Shown: piece after piece, positions 7,988 to 16,877 of the stretch
Numbering within the stretch: position 1 is the first letter of the stretch
Layout of the letters: every line of letters begins with the position of its first letter
Assembly: GCA_018136815.1 (NCBI GenBank)
Contig: JADDIW010000043.1
Coordinates: 1-25,000 of the forward strand
Direction of reading: 5' to 3'
DNA: 25,000 nt
From: Isochrysis galbana
Lineage: Eukaryota; Haptophyta; Isochrysidales; Isochrysidaceae
Notes under the pieces: model-generated
Database searches by the model: none
Seen by the model: only the letters and a program-made list of their open reading frames with translations
Told to the model about the DNA's origin: nothing
Made by a program: the position numbers and the translations under genes

Positions 7988-10246
7988 CTAAACCTCGACC
8001 GGCGCGGGCATGGCCTCGAGAGCCTTCTCCAGCAGCTCCATCCGTTCTTCGAAAGCCACGACGTCGCACGAGGCGCCATCGGCCGCCAGGGCGAGGACCT
8101 TGATCTGCGCACCCACATCGGGCCCAGCCAAGCGGCCTGTGGTGGCGACACGGAGCGGCATGAAGAGGTTCTTGCCCTTGAGGCCAAGCTCTTTGCCGAG
8201 CGCTTTGACGGTGGCCTTCCACTGGGCATCGAAGTCCTCCGCAGTACCGTCCGGAAGCTCCCCAGTCTTGTGCTTCGCGACAAGTGCCGCGCAGACAGTG
8301 CGAAGATCATCGCCGAGCTGGGCAGCGGCGGCAGAGCCAAGTGTTTCCTCGAGCGGGTAATCGAGCGTGTCCCGCACGATCGGAGAGGCATCGTTGACCA
8401 ACTCTATCTTCTCCGCAACCATCTGCGAGGCGCTAGACGCGAATAACGAGTCAGCCTCCTTGGCGATGCCAGCAGCGACCAAATGCTGTCCAACGAGGAC
8501 GGCGCGCTCTTCCTCAGGAAGAGCTCGGAGATGCTGTCCATTGATCCAGTTAAGCTTCTTGATATCGAAGACGGCCGGAGACTTAGTCACCCGATCGAGA
8601 GAGAAGGCGGCGATGAGCTCGTCCACCGAATAGATCTCCTGCAAATGCGATGACATAAGTAAGACGGAGTGCGAGAAAGCATTCCGGAAAAGGTCCGCCA
8701 CCTCACGCTATCGATGTGCACAGTGGAAGTGTGCTTGGGGTGCTTGCGCTCCATGAGGGCCGCCGTCCTTGTGAAGCCAACGCGAGTGGCCTGAGAACAA
8801 TGTGTGCTGGCCATTCCAAGGGATGGGTGTACGGTTTGCTGATAGTGGTTGCACAACTAGAGGCACCCCGCGTCCCCACAGTGCGTGTGTTGCAAGTCAC
8901 CTGATCGGTCGAATCGTTCCAGCCGAGGAGACAAAGATAGTTGAGCATAGCCTGTGGTAAATAGCCCTGTTCACGGAATTGCGTTACTGAGGTCGCACCA
9001 TGCCGCTTGGAGAGCTTGGAGCGGTCCTCTCCTAATACGAGGGAGAGGTGCGCGAAGCGAGGCAATGGGAAGCCCAAAGCTTCGAGAATGAGAACCTGCG
9101 CAAGGTTCCATGCAGTCTCGCGTCACGGAATGCACGGCACGAGCAACAGGATGCCTGAAAAGGCGGTTACACCATCATTGTAGCTTCTGCGGACTTCAGC
9201 AGGCCATTACTCAAACTTGGCGATCTAGCCGCGATACCCCTGAAATCAGACGGTCGCGAGCACTGCGACGACTCGCGGCCGCGCGCGTGTCCGCGCTGGG
9301 AAGGTCGCCATGGGCGCTTCACACCTGGCGGACAGTATTTGTCAGGTGCTCTTCAGCCCGAATAACGGTCGTGATACGCATCTTGGCATCGTCCACCGCT
9401 ACGCAAAAGTTGTAGACGGGCATGCCACCGGAGCGCAGGAGGATGAAATCACCAACAGTGGCCTGCGGATAGCGCGCGCGGATGAGCGCCTATGAGCCCT
9501 CGCGTAAAGCTCGGCACGGGCGCTGCCGTATCGAGGCATTAGGAGGCAGCTCGACAGCAGACAGCTCGACTCACCTCGACGTCCCATTCAACCTCGCCAC
9601 GTACCGCGTCATCAATTTTGACCATCTTGCCGGGCGGCACCTTGAAACGCACTGTGTAGGCTTCGCCGGCCTCCATCCTGCGCGCGACCTCTTCCGGGTC
9701 AGCGTCGCGCCATGTGCCGTCATACTTCGGGTTCTCGCCCGCCTCCTCTGCCGCCTTGCGCTTAGCGTCGAGCTCCTCTTGTGTGCAGAAGCAGGGATAG
9801 GCAGCACCGGAGTCGATAAGCTTTTGCGCGAGTTCCTGGTAGAGACCCGTGTGCATGCGCTCGGACTGACGGTACGGGCCGTCAGGCCCGCCCGCCGTTG
9901 GCCCTTCGTCGTGCTCGAGACCGAGCCACGAGAGGTCCTCAAGCACCTCGCGCTCCGACTCGCGTGTCGAGCGTGCGGTGTCGGTGTCCTCGATGCGGAT
10001 AATGAACTGTCCTCCGTTCTTCTTTGCCCAGAGCCATGAATAGAGCGCAGTGCGCGCGCCTCCCACGTGGAGCGAGCCCGTCGGTGAGGGGGCGAAGCGG
10101 GTGCGAGCCCCGGGCTCAGGCGTGGCGCAGCCGGTTAGCATGCCCGCCCTCCCCTTGGCCACCAGCCCACGGGCGACGAGCGCACCGCGGTGGAGGTGGA
10201 GGCCGAGTGGGCCGACCGCGCTGAGCAGCATCGCGAGTGAGAGCAT
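7988..10246 (-). CDS. Organellar-type glutamyl-tRNA synthetase, four exons
   Basis: Charges tRNA(Glu) with glutamate for organellar translation (and, in a plastid, for tetrapyrrole synthesis). Inferred exons on the minus strand: 10246-9575, 9462-9325, 9095-8901, 8638-7988, giving 551 residues. All introns are GT-AG (donors GTGAGT, GTGTGA, GTGACT) and phase 0. Residues 1-45 are a hydrophobic then basic presequence. The class I HIGH-type motif is [13 protein letters not shown] (51-63). FIIRIEDTD follows, then the exon 2 segment [14 protein letters not shown]...RAEEHL, and the KMSKS-type motif SKLSKRHG (296-303). The C-terminal half is the helical anticodon-binding domain. It is bacterial-type, as expected for an organellar enzyme in algae; plastid versus mitochondrial (or dual) location cannot be fixed from sequence. 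A 20-G run (sense C-tract, 10329-10348) lies about 80 bp upstream of the ATG. Confidence 0.92.
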
Positions 10247-10328
10247 GGGAGCGCTAGCGAGCGAGCTGAGAGAGACGGCCGGGGAGAGGGCGGCGGCGGG
10301 GAAGAGGGAGCGAGAGGCGCCCGGGGGA

Positions 10329-10348
10329 GGGGGGGGGGGGGGGGGGGG
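10329..10348 (-). promoter_or_regulatory. Sense-strand C-tract upstream of GluRS
   Basis: A run of 20 G on the plus strand is a C-run in the orientation of the GluRS gene, 83-102 bp before its ATG. It matches the C-tracts ahead of the other gene starts in the window; function is inferred from recurrence only. Confidence 0.35.
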
Positions 10349-11061
10349 CGGGACCCGCGCGGGAGAGTGGGGCGGAGGGGGCGAGAGCGCGAGCTCGTTC
10401 CGGCGCGAATGAGCCGAGAGCGCTCGAGGGGAACTCAGACTTACAGAAGAAGGGGGTGCGAATACAGAAGAGAGAGAGGAAAGAAGTCGGGGAGGGGGGA
10501 GGGGGGGGGGCGCGTGCCGGCGCCCTCTATGTTCTCACCCTCTCTCTCTTCTCGCGAGCATCGGGGGGACAATCCATGGAGTGCCGAGTGGGAAGCGGAC
10601 ACACCACAGGTGGGTGTGAATCAGTGAGTGAGTCCGTGATGGAAGAGATTTTCGAGTCTCCTCGCTTTTCATGCAATTCGCGTACTAGGGTACTACTACT
10701 ACCCATTAGAAAGAGCACTCGTACTGACGCATTGAATCCTTCTGAATGAGTTTTGTAATAGAGTATCGTCCCTAGTCCGTGCGGCTTTCATTGGGTCTCC
10801 CCGATTCCCCCGATTCCCGAGTGTTGACGGACAACAATACAACAACAAAAAACTTCTTACTTCTTAATATTCTCGCCGCGCGCGCAACTCTGCACCTTAA
10901 ACGGCCGTCAGCCTGGATTTGACGAATGCGAAGCTTGTGGCATTACAATATTACAATGAACAATGAACGACTTTTAAAGATGAAGACCATAGCTCATGGC
11001 ATGCTGCATGCACTCCTCTCAGAGCAGATTAGCTACCGATGAGAAACAACTAAGTTTATAC
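10349..11061. other. Upstream intergenic region of GluRS
   Basis: G-rich to about 10520 (GluRS upstream), then mixed AT-richer sequence with no coding signal. A perfect hairpin with 8-bp arms AACTAAGT/ACTTAGTT and a TTAT loop spans 11048-11067, next to the end of the following candidate ORF. Confidence 0.45.
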
Positions 11062-11568
11062 TTAGTTCACCCATGGGAGGGCGCGAGCGCGCGAGCCCCC
11101 CTCTCTCTCCACTCCTCCCCTGCCATGGGGGAGGAACCACCCACTCTCCTGGCACGCCTGATGGCCTGCCAAGAGCACACTGCCCTGCAGACCCATCCCT
11201 CTCCCCACAGGCACGCCTGATTCGCCCGCCGTGGCGGCGAGCGCGGCGGAGAAGCGCGGTTGCGACGGGAGGGCGAGCCCGCCATAGGTGATGCCCCGGG
11301 AGCGCTCGCGGTATGCGGTGAGGAGGACGGCCCGAGCGATGTCGTAGGCCTCATCGGGGGGGGAGGACATGACGCACGAGAGGCGATGGACGGGGGACGA
11401 GATGCGGGGGGTGAGGAGCTCGATGAATTTGAGGGAACCGATGAGCTGCTGCGTGCGTCGTTGAGCCGGCGAGAGCCGCCCGGCCGGGCGGGGGGCGAGG
11501 GCCAGGGCGTCGGCGGCATCAGCGAAACGCTTCCCGGAGGGGAGGCGGGGGAGGGGGGGGAACAACAT
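11062..11568 (-). CDS. Unrecognised candidate exon or small protein
   Basis: A 168-residue frame from the ATG at 11568. I recognise no domain. Residues about 30-115 have balanced, non-repetitive composition and GC-ending codons like the true genes here (RRTQQLIGSLKFIELLTPR, later YDIARAVLLTAYRERS and GITYGGLALPSQPRFSAALA). The last 50 residues, glycine-rich and crossing a 12-bp direct repeat, look less protein-like; the true exon may end near 11230. The opposite strand is also open over part of this interval, so it could be a shadow. The upstream flank is pyrimidine-rich on the plus strand, unlike the C-tracts on the sense strand of the other genes. Confidence 0.35.
   Translation of the reverse strand: MLFPPLPRLPSGKRFADAADALALAPRPAGRLSPAQRRTQQLIGSLKFIELLTPRISSPVHRLSCVMSSPPDEAYDIARAVLLTAYRERSRGITYGGLALPSQPRFSAALAATAGESGVPVGRGMGLQGSVLLAGHQACQESGWFLPHGRGGVEREGGSRARALPWVN
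11151..11221. repeat. 12-bp direct repeat bracketing 47 bp
   Basis: GGCACGCCTGAT occurs at 11151-11162 and 11210-11221. On the minus strand, a GTGCC...GGCAG segment between them could be read as a 50-bp intron; on the plus strand, the second copy is preceded by CTCCCCACAG, an acceptor-like sequence. It is either a small insertion with target duplication or an internal duplication. Confidence 0.4.
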
Positions 11569-13387
11569 GCCCGCCTCGTCCTAATTTTAGGTCGCGGGCC
11601 CACCTTCGCCGACCCGCCCTGCTCCGCCGGCTCCCTCTCCCTTCTCGGCGCCCGTTCTATCTTTAGGTTGCCTCCTCTCGCCGGCCCACCCCGTTCCGTC
11701 GGCTCCCATCTCCCTCTCGATACCCCCCAGTGTTCATTCCCGCGGGTCCCGCATCCCTTCCTTCCCCTCCCTTCATGTCTTCGCGGCCCCTTCCTTGTTT
11801 CCTATTCCCCCCTGTCCCTCACGTTCCCCTCGGAGACCGCCGCGCCCCCCTCTCCTTCCTTCCGCGTTCTCCTCCCCCGTTCATTTCCCCCTCCCGCCTC
11901 CCGCCTCGGTTACGTTTGTTCCCGCCCTCGTTTCCTTACGCGTCCCCCCGTTCCCGCGTCTTCTCCCCACGTCTTTTGTGCAGTCTCTGGTCTGCGCGCG
12001 CTCCGTGTCCAGTCTGACCCCTTGCCCTCCATGTCGTCCCGCCCCGAGGAGCGACCTCCTGAGGCCAGTCCACCGGCCCGCTACACCGCTCCTCGCGCCG
12101 CCCCGCGTCTCGCGTCGCGACGCCGCACCACGCATCCCCTCTGTATGGAACAACATGTTACAGTCCCATCCCAGCACACACACAGCCACAGCTCACACTC
12201 CACTGAAGCCCATCCATCCTCCACACCAAACGTTGAAGGCGACGCTTAAAATAGAAGACGAGAGCACCCGTGGGCCCTTTGAGCACAAATTCGGAAGCTT
12301 GACGCGGCGACCTATTTGTACGCATCGTCCCACCCATTTCTCCCTTTTACAGGAGTTTTGCTCGGGTGTTGCGGGGGGTGCAACCGCAGACGACACGCGT
12401 CTCATCTCCTGCAAATAGAAATAGCGGCAATCAACGGAGAAAGAGAAACAATCTGCAACAACAACGAAAGCGAGGGAATGATTCCGAAGACACGCGAGAT
12501 GCAGTGAGCTACGATCCTTGATGACTCTATTATTAGAGTGGGGGAAAGAAGTCACATAGGGGGGAAGGGGGGGAAAGGCAGCGGACGGAGCGTCGAGCGA
12601 CGGCAGCGAGCAACAGAGCCCCAAGGTAGACACGAGGGACTACAACGCGGGGACTCAAAAAGTTGCCGGTCCACAGAGACACACAAACTAAACCAAACGG
12701 GGAGAAAACTAACCGCACTTGGACGGACGGCCAAGCGTCGGCACCAAGGCAACTTGCAGCGCACATGCATGCGACAGAGGAGTCGGCACAACGAGGGCAG
12801 ACCTCGCCGGGGAGCTGCGACCGAGGTATAACAGAAGACAGACGACAATCGTGGAACGTTTGATGACATCAAGAGAAAGTAGGAGAAGAGGCGAATACCC
12901 ATCAACGAGACCTTGAGAGTTAAAATAACTCACAGGCTAGAAGTAAAAGTCTGTCCTCGTATGGAATACGACAAACCGTCGCACACGGCCATCGTGGTGC
13001 CACAACCACATGCTGTGGCGGCAGCGGGTGCGCACACGGCACCAAGTGTCTGCGTGCATCTCTCATGTTGCGGTTCAATCGCAATAAGCGCAAGCACGAG
13101 CGGGGAGAGTGATACTTCTCAATCAAAAATGTCGTTGTTGAACAACTGCAACTGCTTATGGCTAACTATAACTAATTCTAATTAATTAAGCATTTATGTG
13201 TGTGGGTTAGTGGGTTATGGTTATGGTATGGGTATGGGCTAGGTAGGGAGCTAGACAGGGAGGATGGGGGCCTATATAGTACGTTGCTCTTTATCCGTCT
13301 TGGTCATTCTTGTTCTACGCAACTATAAGCTAATATAAAAGCTATGTGGGCGCCGCCGGCCTCCGCCGCCGCTCGTGGTCGCCCACC
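11569..13387. other. Gene-poor interval
   Basis: 11600-12120 is a strongly pyrimidine-biased stretch (CCT and TCC words) that opens several long but low-complexity frames. 12120-13200 shows no recognisable gene. 13195-13262 is G-rich with irregular GGTTATGGTATGGGTATGGG-like words, not a clean telomeric repeat. I find no feature that can be named with confidence. Confidence 0.45.
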
Positions 13388-13490
13388 GCATATTTTGCAT
13401 ATTTTGCACATTTTGCTGCATATTTGGGTGTTTTTTCTGCATGATTTGCATATATGCACTGCATATTTTGGCCAAAAAACTGCATATTTC
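13388..13490. repeat. AT-rich array of GCATATTTT units
   Basis: Two exact tandem GCATATTTT units (13388-13405) are followed by GCACATTTT, then irregularly spaced GCATATTTG, GCATATATGC, GCATATTTT and GCATATTTC up to 13490. It is a local AT-rich island in GC-rich surroundings. The cysteine-rich peptides it can encode are products of the TTTTGC words, not evidence for a gene. Confidence 0.6.
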
Positions 13491-13936
13491 TATTTCCTAT
13501 TTACCCCTACATTGTACATTGAAGGTTGAAGGTGCAAAATTATATGAGTTTGACTTATGGTCCAGTGTGCATAGAACCACGCCTTGCACTTGTAGACCCA
13601 GTGAGTTGGCGTCAAAAATTTCCTCGTCATTCCATGTTTGTGCCTCGCATGAAGGGCCTCACTAAAAATATACCGGAGGGGGGCCCGACTGTATTTCGCG
13701 CACCGTCTTCGAACGCCTGAAATTTGGTATTTTTCGAAAATTTCGCCGGAGACCGGAGAACCCCCAATTTTTTTTGCTGATCCATCCTACCGGAACCTAT
13801 AGAGAGCTTATTCAGCCCTTCATTTACCCATAATAGCTAGTGCCCTCCGCACCCCCATAGTGAGTGACCGGGCTACTCACGGTCAAAAATGTTAAAAAGT
13901 TGACCCCCCCAATATCCAATATTCAATATTAGTATC

Positions 13937-14094
13937 TTAAGAAGCCCTGTTTGACCGCCCTAATATTTCTCATTGGATTCTGCCTAATATACCCATCACC
14001 AGTAGCATTACTAAAGATCTCGTGATAAAACCTCAATCTTGACTTGGTGAATTTTCACTCTTAGAAGTTAAAAACCCTGATGGACTGCCTTACG
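13937..14094. repeat. Dispersed repeat, copies 2 and 3
   Basis: 13937-13964 carries TTAAGAAGCCCTG then TTTGACCGCCCTAAT. 14031-14094 carries CCTCAATCTTGACTT, TTTTCACT, TTAGAAGTTAAAA and a diverged TGGACTGCCTTA. Both match parts of 2728-2798 in the same order. No coding capacity is evident. Confidence 0.5.
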
Positions 14095-14229
14095 AACACT
14101 CTCAAGTACTACTCTACTCTCTACTCTACCACTGATCCTAATGAGAAGATGAGAAGTGCCCGCTTGCTCTTTTTGACCGTCGAAAACCCCAAGGGCCCGG
14201 CGGCGGGCGCGCGGCGATCACGCGCGTCA

Positions 14230-14460
14230 TCTCCGTGCGCGCGGCGGGGGGCGGGGGGCCGGGGGGGGCGGGGGGCCGGGGGGGGGAAGGCGCGGGGGGG
14301 AGGGGGAGGGGTGGGGGGGGGGGGGGGGTGCGGGGGGGGGAAGGGAGGGGGAGGGCTGGTGTCTAATTTGCGCCGGGCGGCGGCCGCCCGACCTCCTCGC
14401 CCCCGCCCCCCCCCTTCCCCCCCCCCGGCCCCCTCTCCCCTCCCCGGCCCCGCTCACTTC
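14230..14460 (+). promoter_or_regulatory. G-rich then C-rich tract upstream of the antenna gene
   Basis: About 14235-14350 is dominated by runs of 6-10 G on the plus strand; about 14396-14455 is dominated by C-runs. The first can form G-quadruplexes, and the two halves could pair as a long imperfect hairpin. It lies directly upstream of the ATG at 14490, itself preceded by 10 C (14472-14481). A promoter or 5' UTR role is inferred; polymerase slippage and assembly error are real risks here. Confidence 0.45.
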
Positions 14461-14489
14461 ACTCGGCCATTCCCCCCCCCCTTCCCATC

Positions 14490-15324
14490 ATGATCGCGAC
14501 TGTTGCTCTTGCCCTCCTCGAGTCCGCCCAGGCCTTCACGGCGCCGGCCGTGCGCGCCCCGATGCGCACCTCCGCTGTGACCATGTTCCAGGAGGGTGAC
14601 CTCGGCGTGCTCCCGCCGCTCGGTGCGCGCCTCGACGCCATGCGTCTCCTGAGATGAGCACAGCATGACACAGATCAGCGGCTCTCCGCAAGGACACAAT
14701 TTCACTGCTGTGAAGCTGGATTACTCCGCTGATGCTTGCCCGTTTTCCCGTGCAGGTGTCTGGGACCCGCTTGGCCTCATCGAGAAGCGCGACATGCGCC
14801 GCTACGAGATCATGGAGATCAAGCATGGCCGTGCTGCCATGCTTGGCTTCATCCACGTTATTGCCACCCACGCCGGCATCCGCCTCCCGGGCTACCTGTC
14901 TATCGCGAACGACCTCAAGTTCGCCGACATGCCGATCGGCTGCTTCGCGTCCCTCGAGGCCGTCCCCACCGCTGGCTGGCTGCAGATCATGCTCACCACC
15001 TGCATGGTGGAGACGGGTGCGGGCAACCTTCCGGAGTACCCTGGCCCGGGCACCGTCCTTGCTGGCCCGATGGGCCTCAAGAAGGCTGGCTTCTTCGGCG
15101 AGCCTCAGCTGGACTCCAAGGCCCCTGGCGACATTGGCGGCCCGCTCTGGACTCGCTACGACGACCCTGAGGTCAAGGCCTACAAGCTCAACATTGAGCG
15201 TAACAACGGCCGCGCTGCCATGATGGGCATTACTGGCTGCCTTGTGCACGAGCTCCTTGGTGTCGATGCGCTCTACCCGACCGGTGGCCTTGGCGGAGCT
15301 GCCCCGCCGCCGATTTTCTCCTAG
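14490..15324 (+). CDS. Fucoxanthin-chlorophyll a/c-type light-harvesting protein, two exons
   Basis: Binds chlorophylls and carotenoids in the thylakoid membrane and passes excitation to the photosystems. Exons 14490-14622 and 14756-15324; the 133-bp intron (GTGCGC...CAG) splits a glycine codon and restores PPLG-VWDPLGL. Product 233 residues, a normal length for the family. The N-terminus is a signal peptide ending SAQA|FTAP, the phenylalanine-containing motif that directs import into complex red-lineage plastids, followed by a short transit region. Helix 1 carries EIKHGRAAMLG (65-75), with the charged Glu and His/Arg chlorophyll ligands; helix 2 lies around 114-131 (PTAGWLQIMLTTCMVETG); helix 3 carries ERNNGRAAMMG (192-202). 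IRLPGYLS after helix 1 is typical of FCP proteins. Subclass (Lhcf, Lhcr or Lhcx) is not assigned. A C-tract ends 8 bases before the ATG. Confidence 0.95.
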
Positions 15325-16061
15325 ATTCGGGGCTATTTAGGTCTGCCGTCACCAGCTCCCTTATTGATGAAACTCATGCCATATGAGGGGCATTGATTGA
15401 TGTCCCTAGGTGGTTGTTTCCAAACCACTTCTCACTCGGGTTGCAGATGGCGGCCTTTGTGCCGGGATTGGGGTTGTAGATTGGCTGGGCACAGCGTGTT
15501 GTGTCCGTTACCAGCACCTCTTCGAAAGCTCTACTTCTGCTAGCGAGCATGAGAGCTATCAAAATTAGCTACTAGCACTAGCGTTGTAAGCATAGATATG
15601 GGAACTATCGTTAAAACGATAGGGGTCATGGAGCGCGCCACGCTCCTCTCCCGCCGCGCAACCGACCCGCCCTCCTGCTAGGGCCACGCCCGACCAGGTA
15701 GTACTCAAGAGGCCACTCGCGACGCACCCCGAGCTCCGCACCGGCCAGTGTCCACCCCAACACACATCATGTACACATACACATAGACATGGACACACAC
15801 CAGTGATACCAACACAAACACAAACACATTGTCCAAAGACAAGACTAGCAAGCAGCCGCAGGACTCCTCCCAGAGGGTTCGAAAGCTTCGGGGCTGGGCC
15901 CCTACATCCACCGCCGCGGCACTGGCTGGCCCTGTGCGCAAGAACGAGGCACAGAGCACAAGCACAGACCACCAAGCTGAAGCTGGGGATAGCATACATA
16001 CATCATGGAGGAACAGCAGAATTCGAAGTCTCCCAAAAATCATAATCGTCTTTACACCATA
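15325..16061. other. 3' flank of the antenna gene
   Basis: No supportable gene. Contains the 3' UTR and a CA-rich stretch (15750-15835, ACACAT/ACACAAAC words). A 62-residue minus frame at 15374-15562 has fairly protein-like composition but no recognisable family. The decayed gene copy begins about 16062. Confidence 0.4.
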
Positions 16062-16573
16062 CGAACGCGGCCACAAGAACAAGGACGAAGAGGTCCTTGG
16101 CGCCATCGTAGCGCACCTCAACAATCAACAAGCTGGAGGGCGTGGACCTCGAGCCCGATTTCCTCTCCAAGAGCGCCTCCGGCCCGTGGGAGATTCTCGT
16201 CACGGCGGACTGCGCCAACCAGTTCCGCGAGAAATTCAAAGACGTGGCGGACTTTCGCAAGGCGGGCATCCCATGCCCGATCGCGGTCAAGTACCAAACG
16301 CTTGACGAGAAATTCAACGAGCTACCTCGAGCGTCTAATAATGCGCTGGCCAGCGCCTTCAAGGACGCCTCTGCACACTTGGTAGTGCGGAACTACAAGT
16401 TCGAGCTGAAAAGCTTCATAACCATCAGTCAGCGCGCTTGCCAAGGCGGTCGAAAACCAGGGATTCTTTTATTCCATCAAGCCAACCAGGAACGCACCAA
16501 GATCCTTACCAAGGAGGGAGTCCTAGTAACTCTAGGCAAAAAAGAGGCGGTAGGGGTAGGCAGGAATATGTAG
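16062..16573 (+). pseudogene. Decayed copy of an unrecognised protein family (copy A)
   Basis: Protein-like sequence with GC-ending codons runs from RGHKNKDEE (about 16068) through AIVAHLN, then a 7-bp disruption at 16123-16129 shifts the frame to KLEGVDLEPDF. The second segment continues to about 16430 (motifs WEILVTADCANQF, FRKAGIPCPIAVKYQ, NALASAFKDASAHLVV, NYKFELKSF). There a further frame change leads to ALAKAVENQGFFYSIKPTR. The shift is supported by comparison with copy B (20691-20845), which reads VANLNKLEGVDLEPDF continuously over the first break. I do not recognise the family. It has no clear start, and the upstream 100 bp does not match. It is probably a mobile-element or duplicated-gene relic. 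Confidence 0.65.
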
Positions 16574-16877
16574 AAAAAAGTGCCCAAATATGTTTCAAAA
16601 ATATGCCGTTTATATGTGAGGCGCTAGACTAATCTTATGATTGGTCACCATGGAGGGAGTGGATAAAAAGGAAGCGGGCGTGGCGCTGCGAGATTCCGGT
16701 CCAGGGCCGCGCGCGGGCTGAGAATATTAAGAAGATTTTTTTTCAGTGAGACGATTCTTAAACACAACTCAGTAAATGTTGCACATGGAGAGAAATTTCG
16801 TGCCGCATACCACTGCGTGCTATAGTGTGGCAATATCAAATGGTAACATGTGATGCCACAAGCCAAAGAAAAGATGC
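16574..16877. other. Interval between the decayed gene and the helicase 3' end
   Basis: About 300 bp without coding signal. It includes T-rich and A-rich stretches (16727-16743) and the presumed 3' UTR of the leftward helicase gene. Confidence 0.4.

Noticed and set aside
11260-12249. 329-residue open frame on the plus strand
   Set aside because: Pro/Ser/Leu-rich product of a pyrimidine-biased stretch; other frames are also open there and no domain is visible.
13195-13262. Telomere-like G-rich sequence
   Set aside because: Units are irregular and not tandem TTAGGG; no array.
13375-13665. Cysteine-rich small peptide
   Set aside because: The cysteines come from TTTTGC words of an AT-rich repeat array; no signal peptide or conserved spacing.
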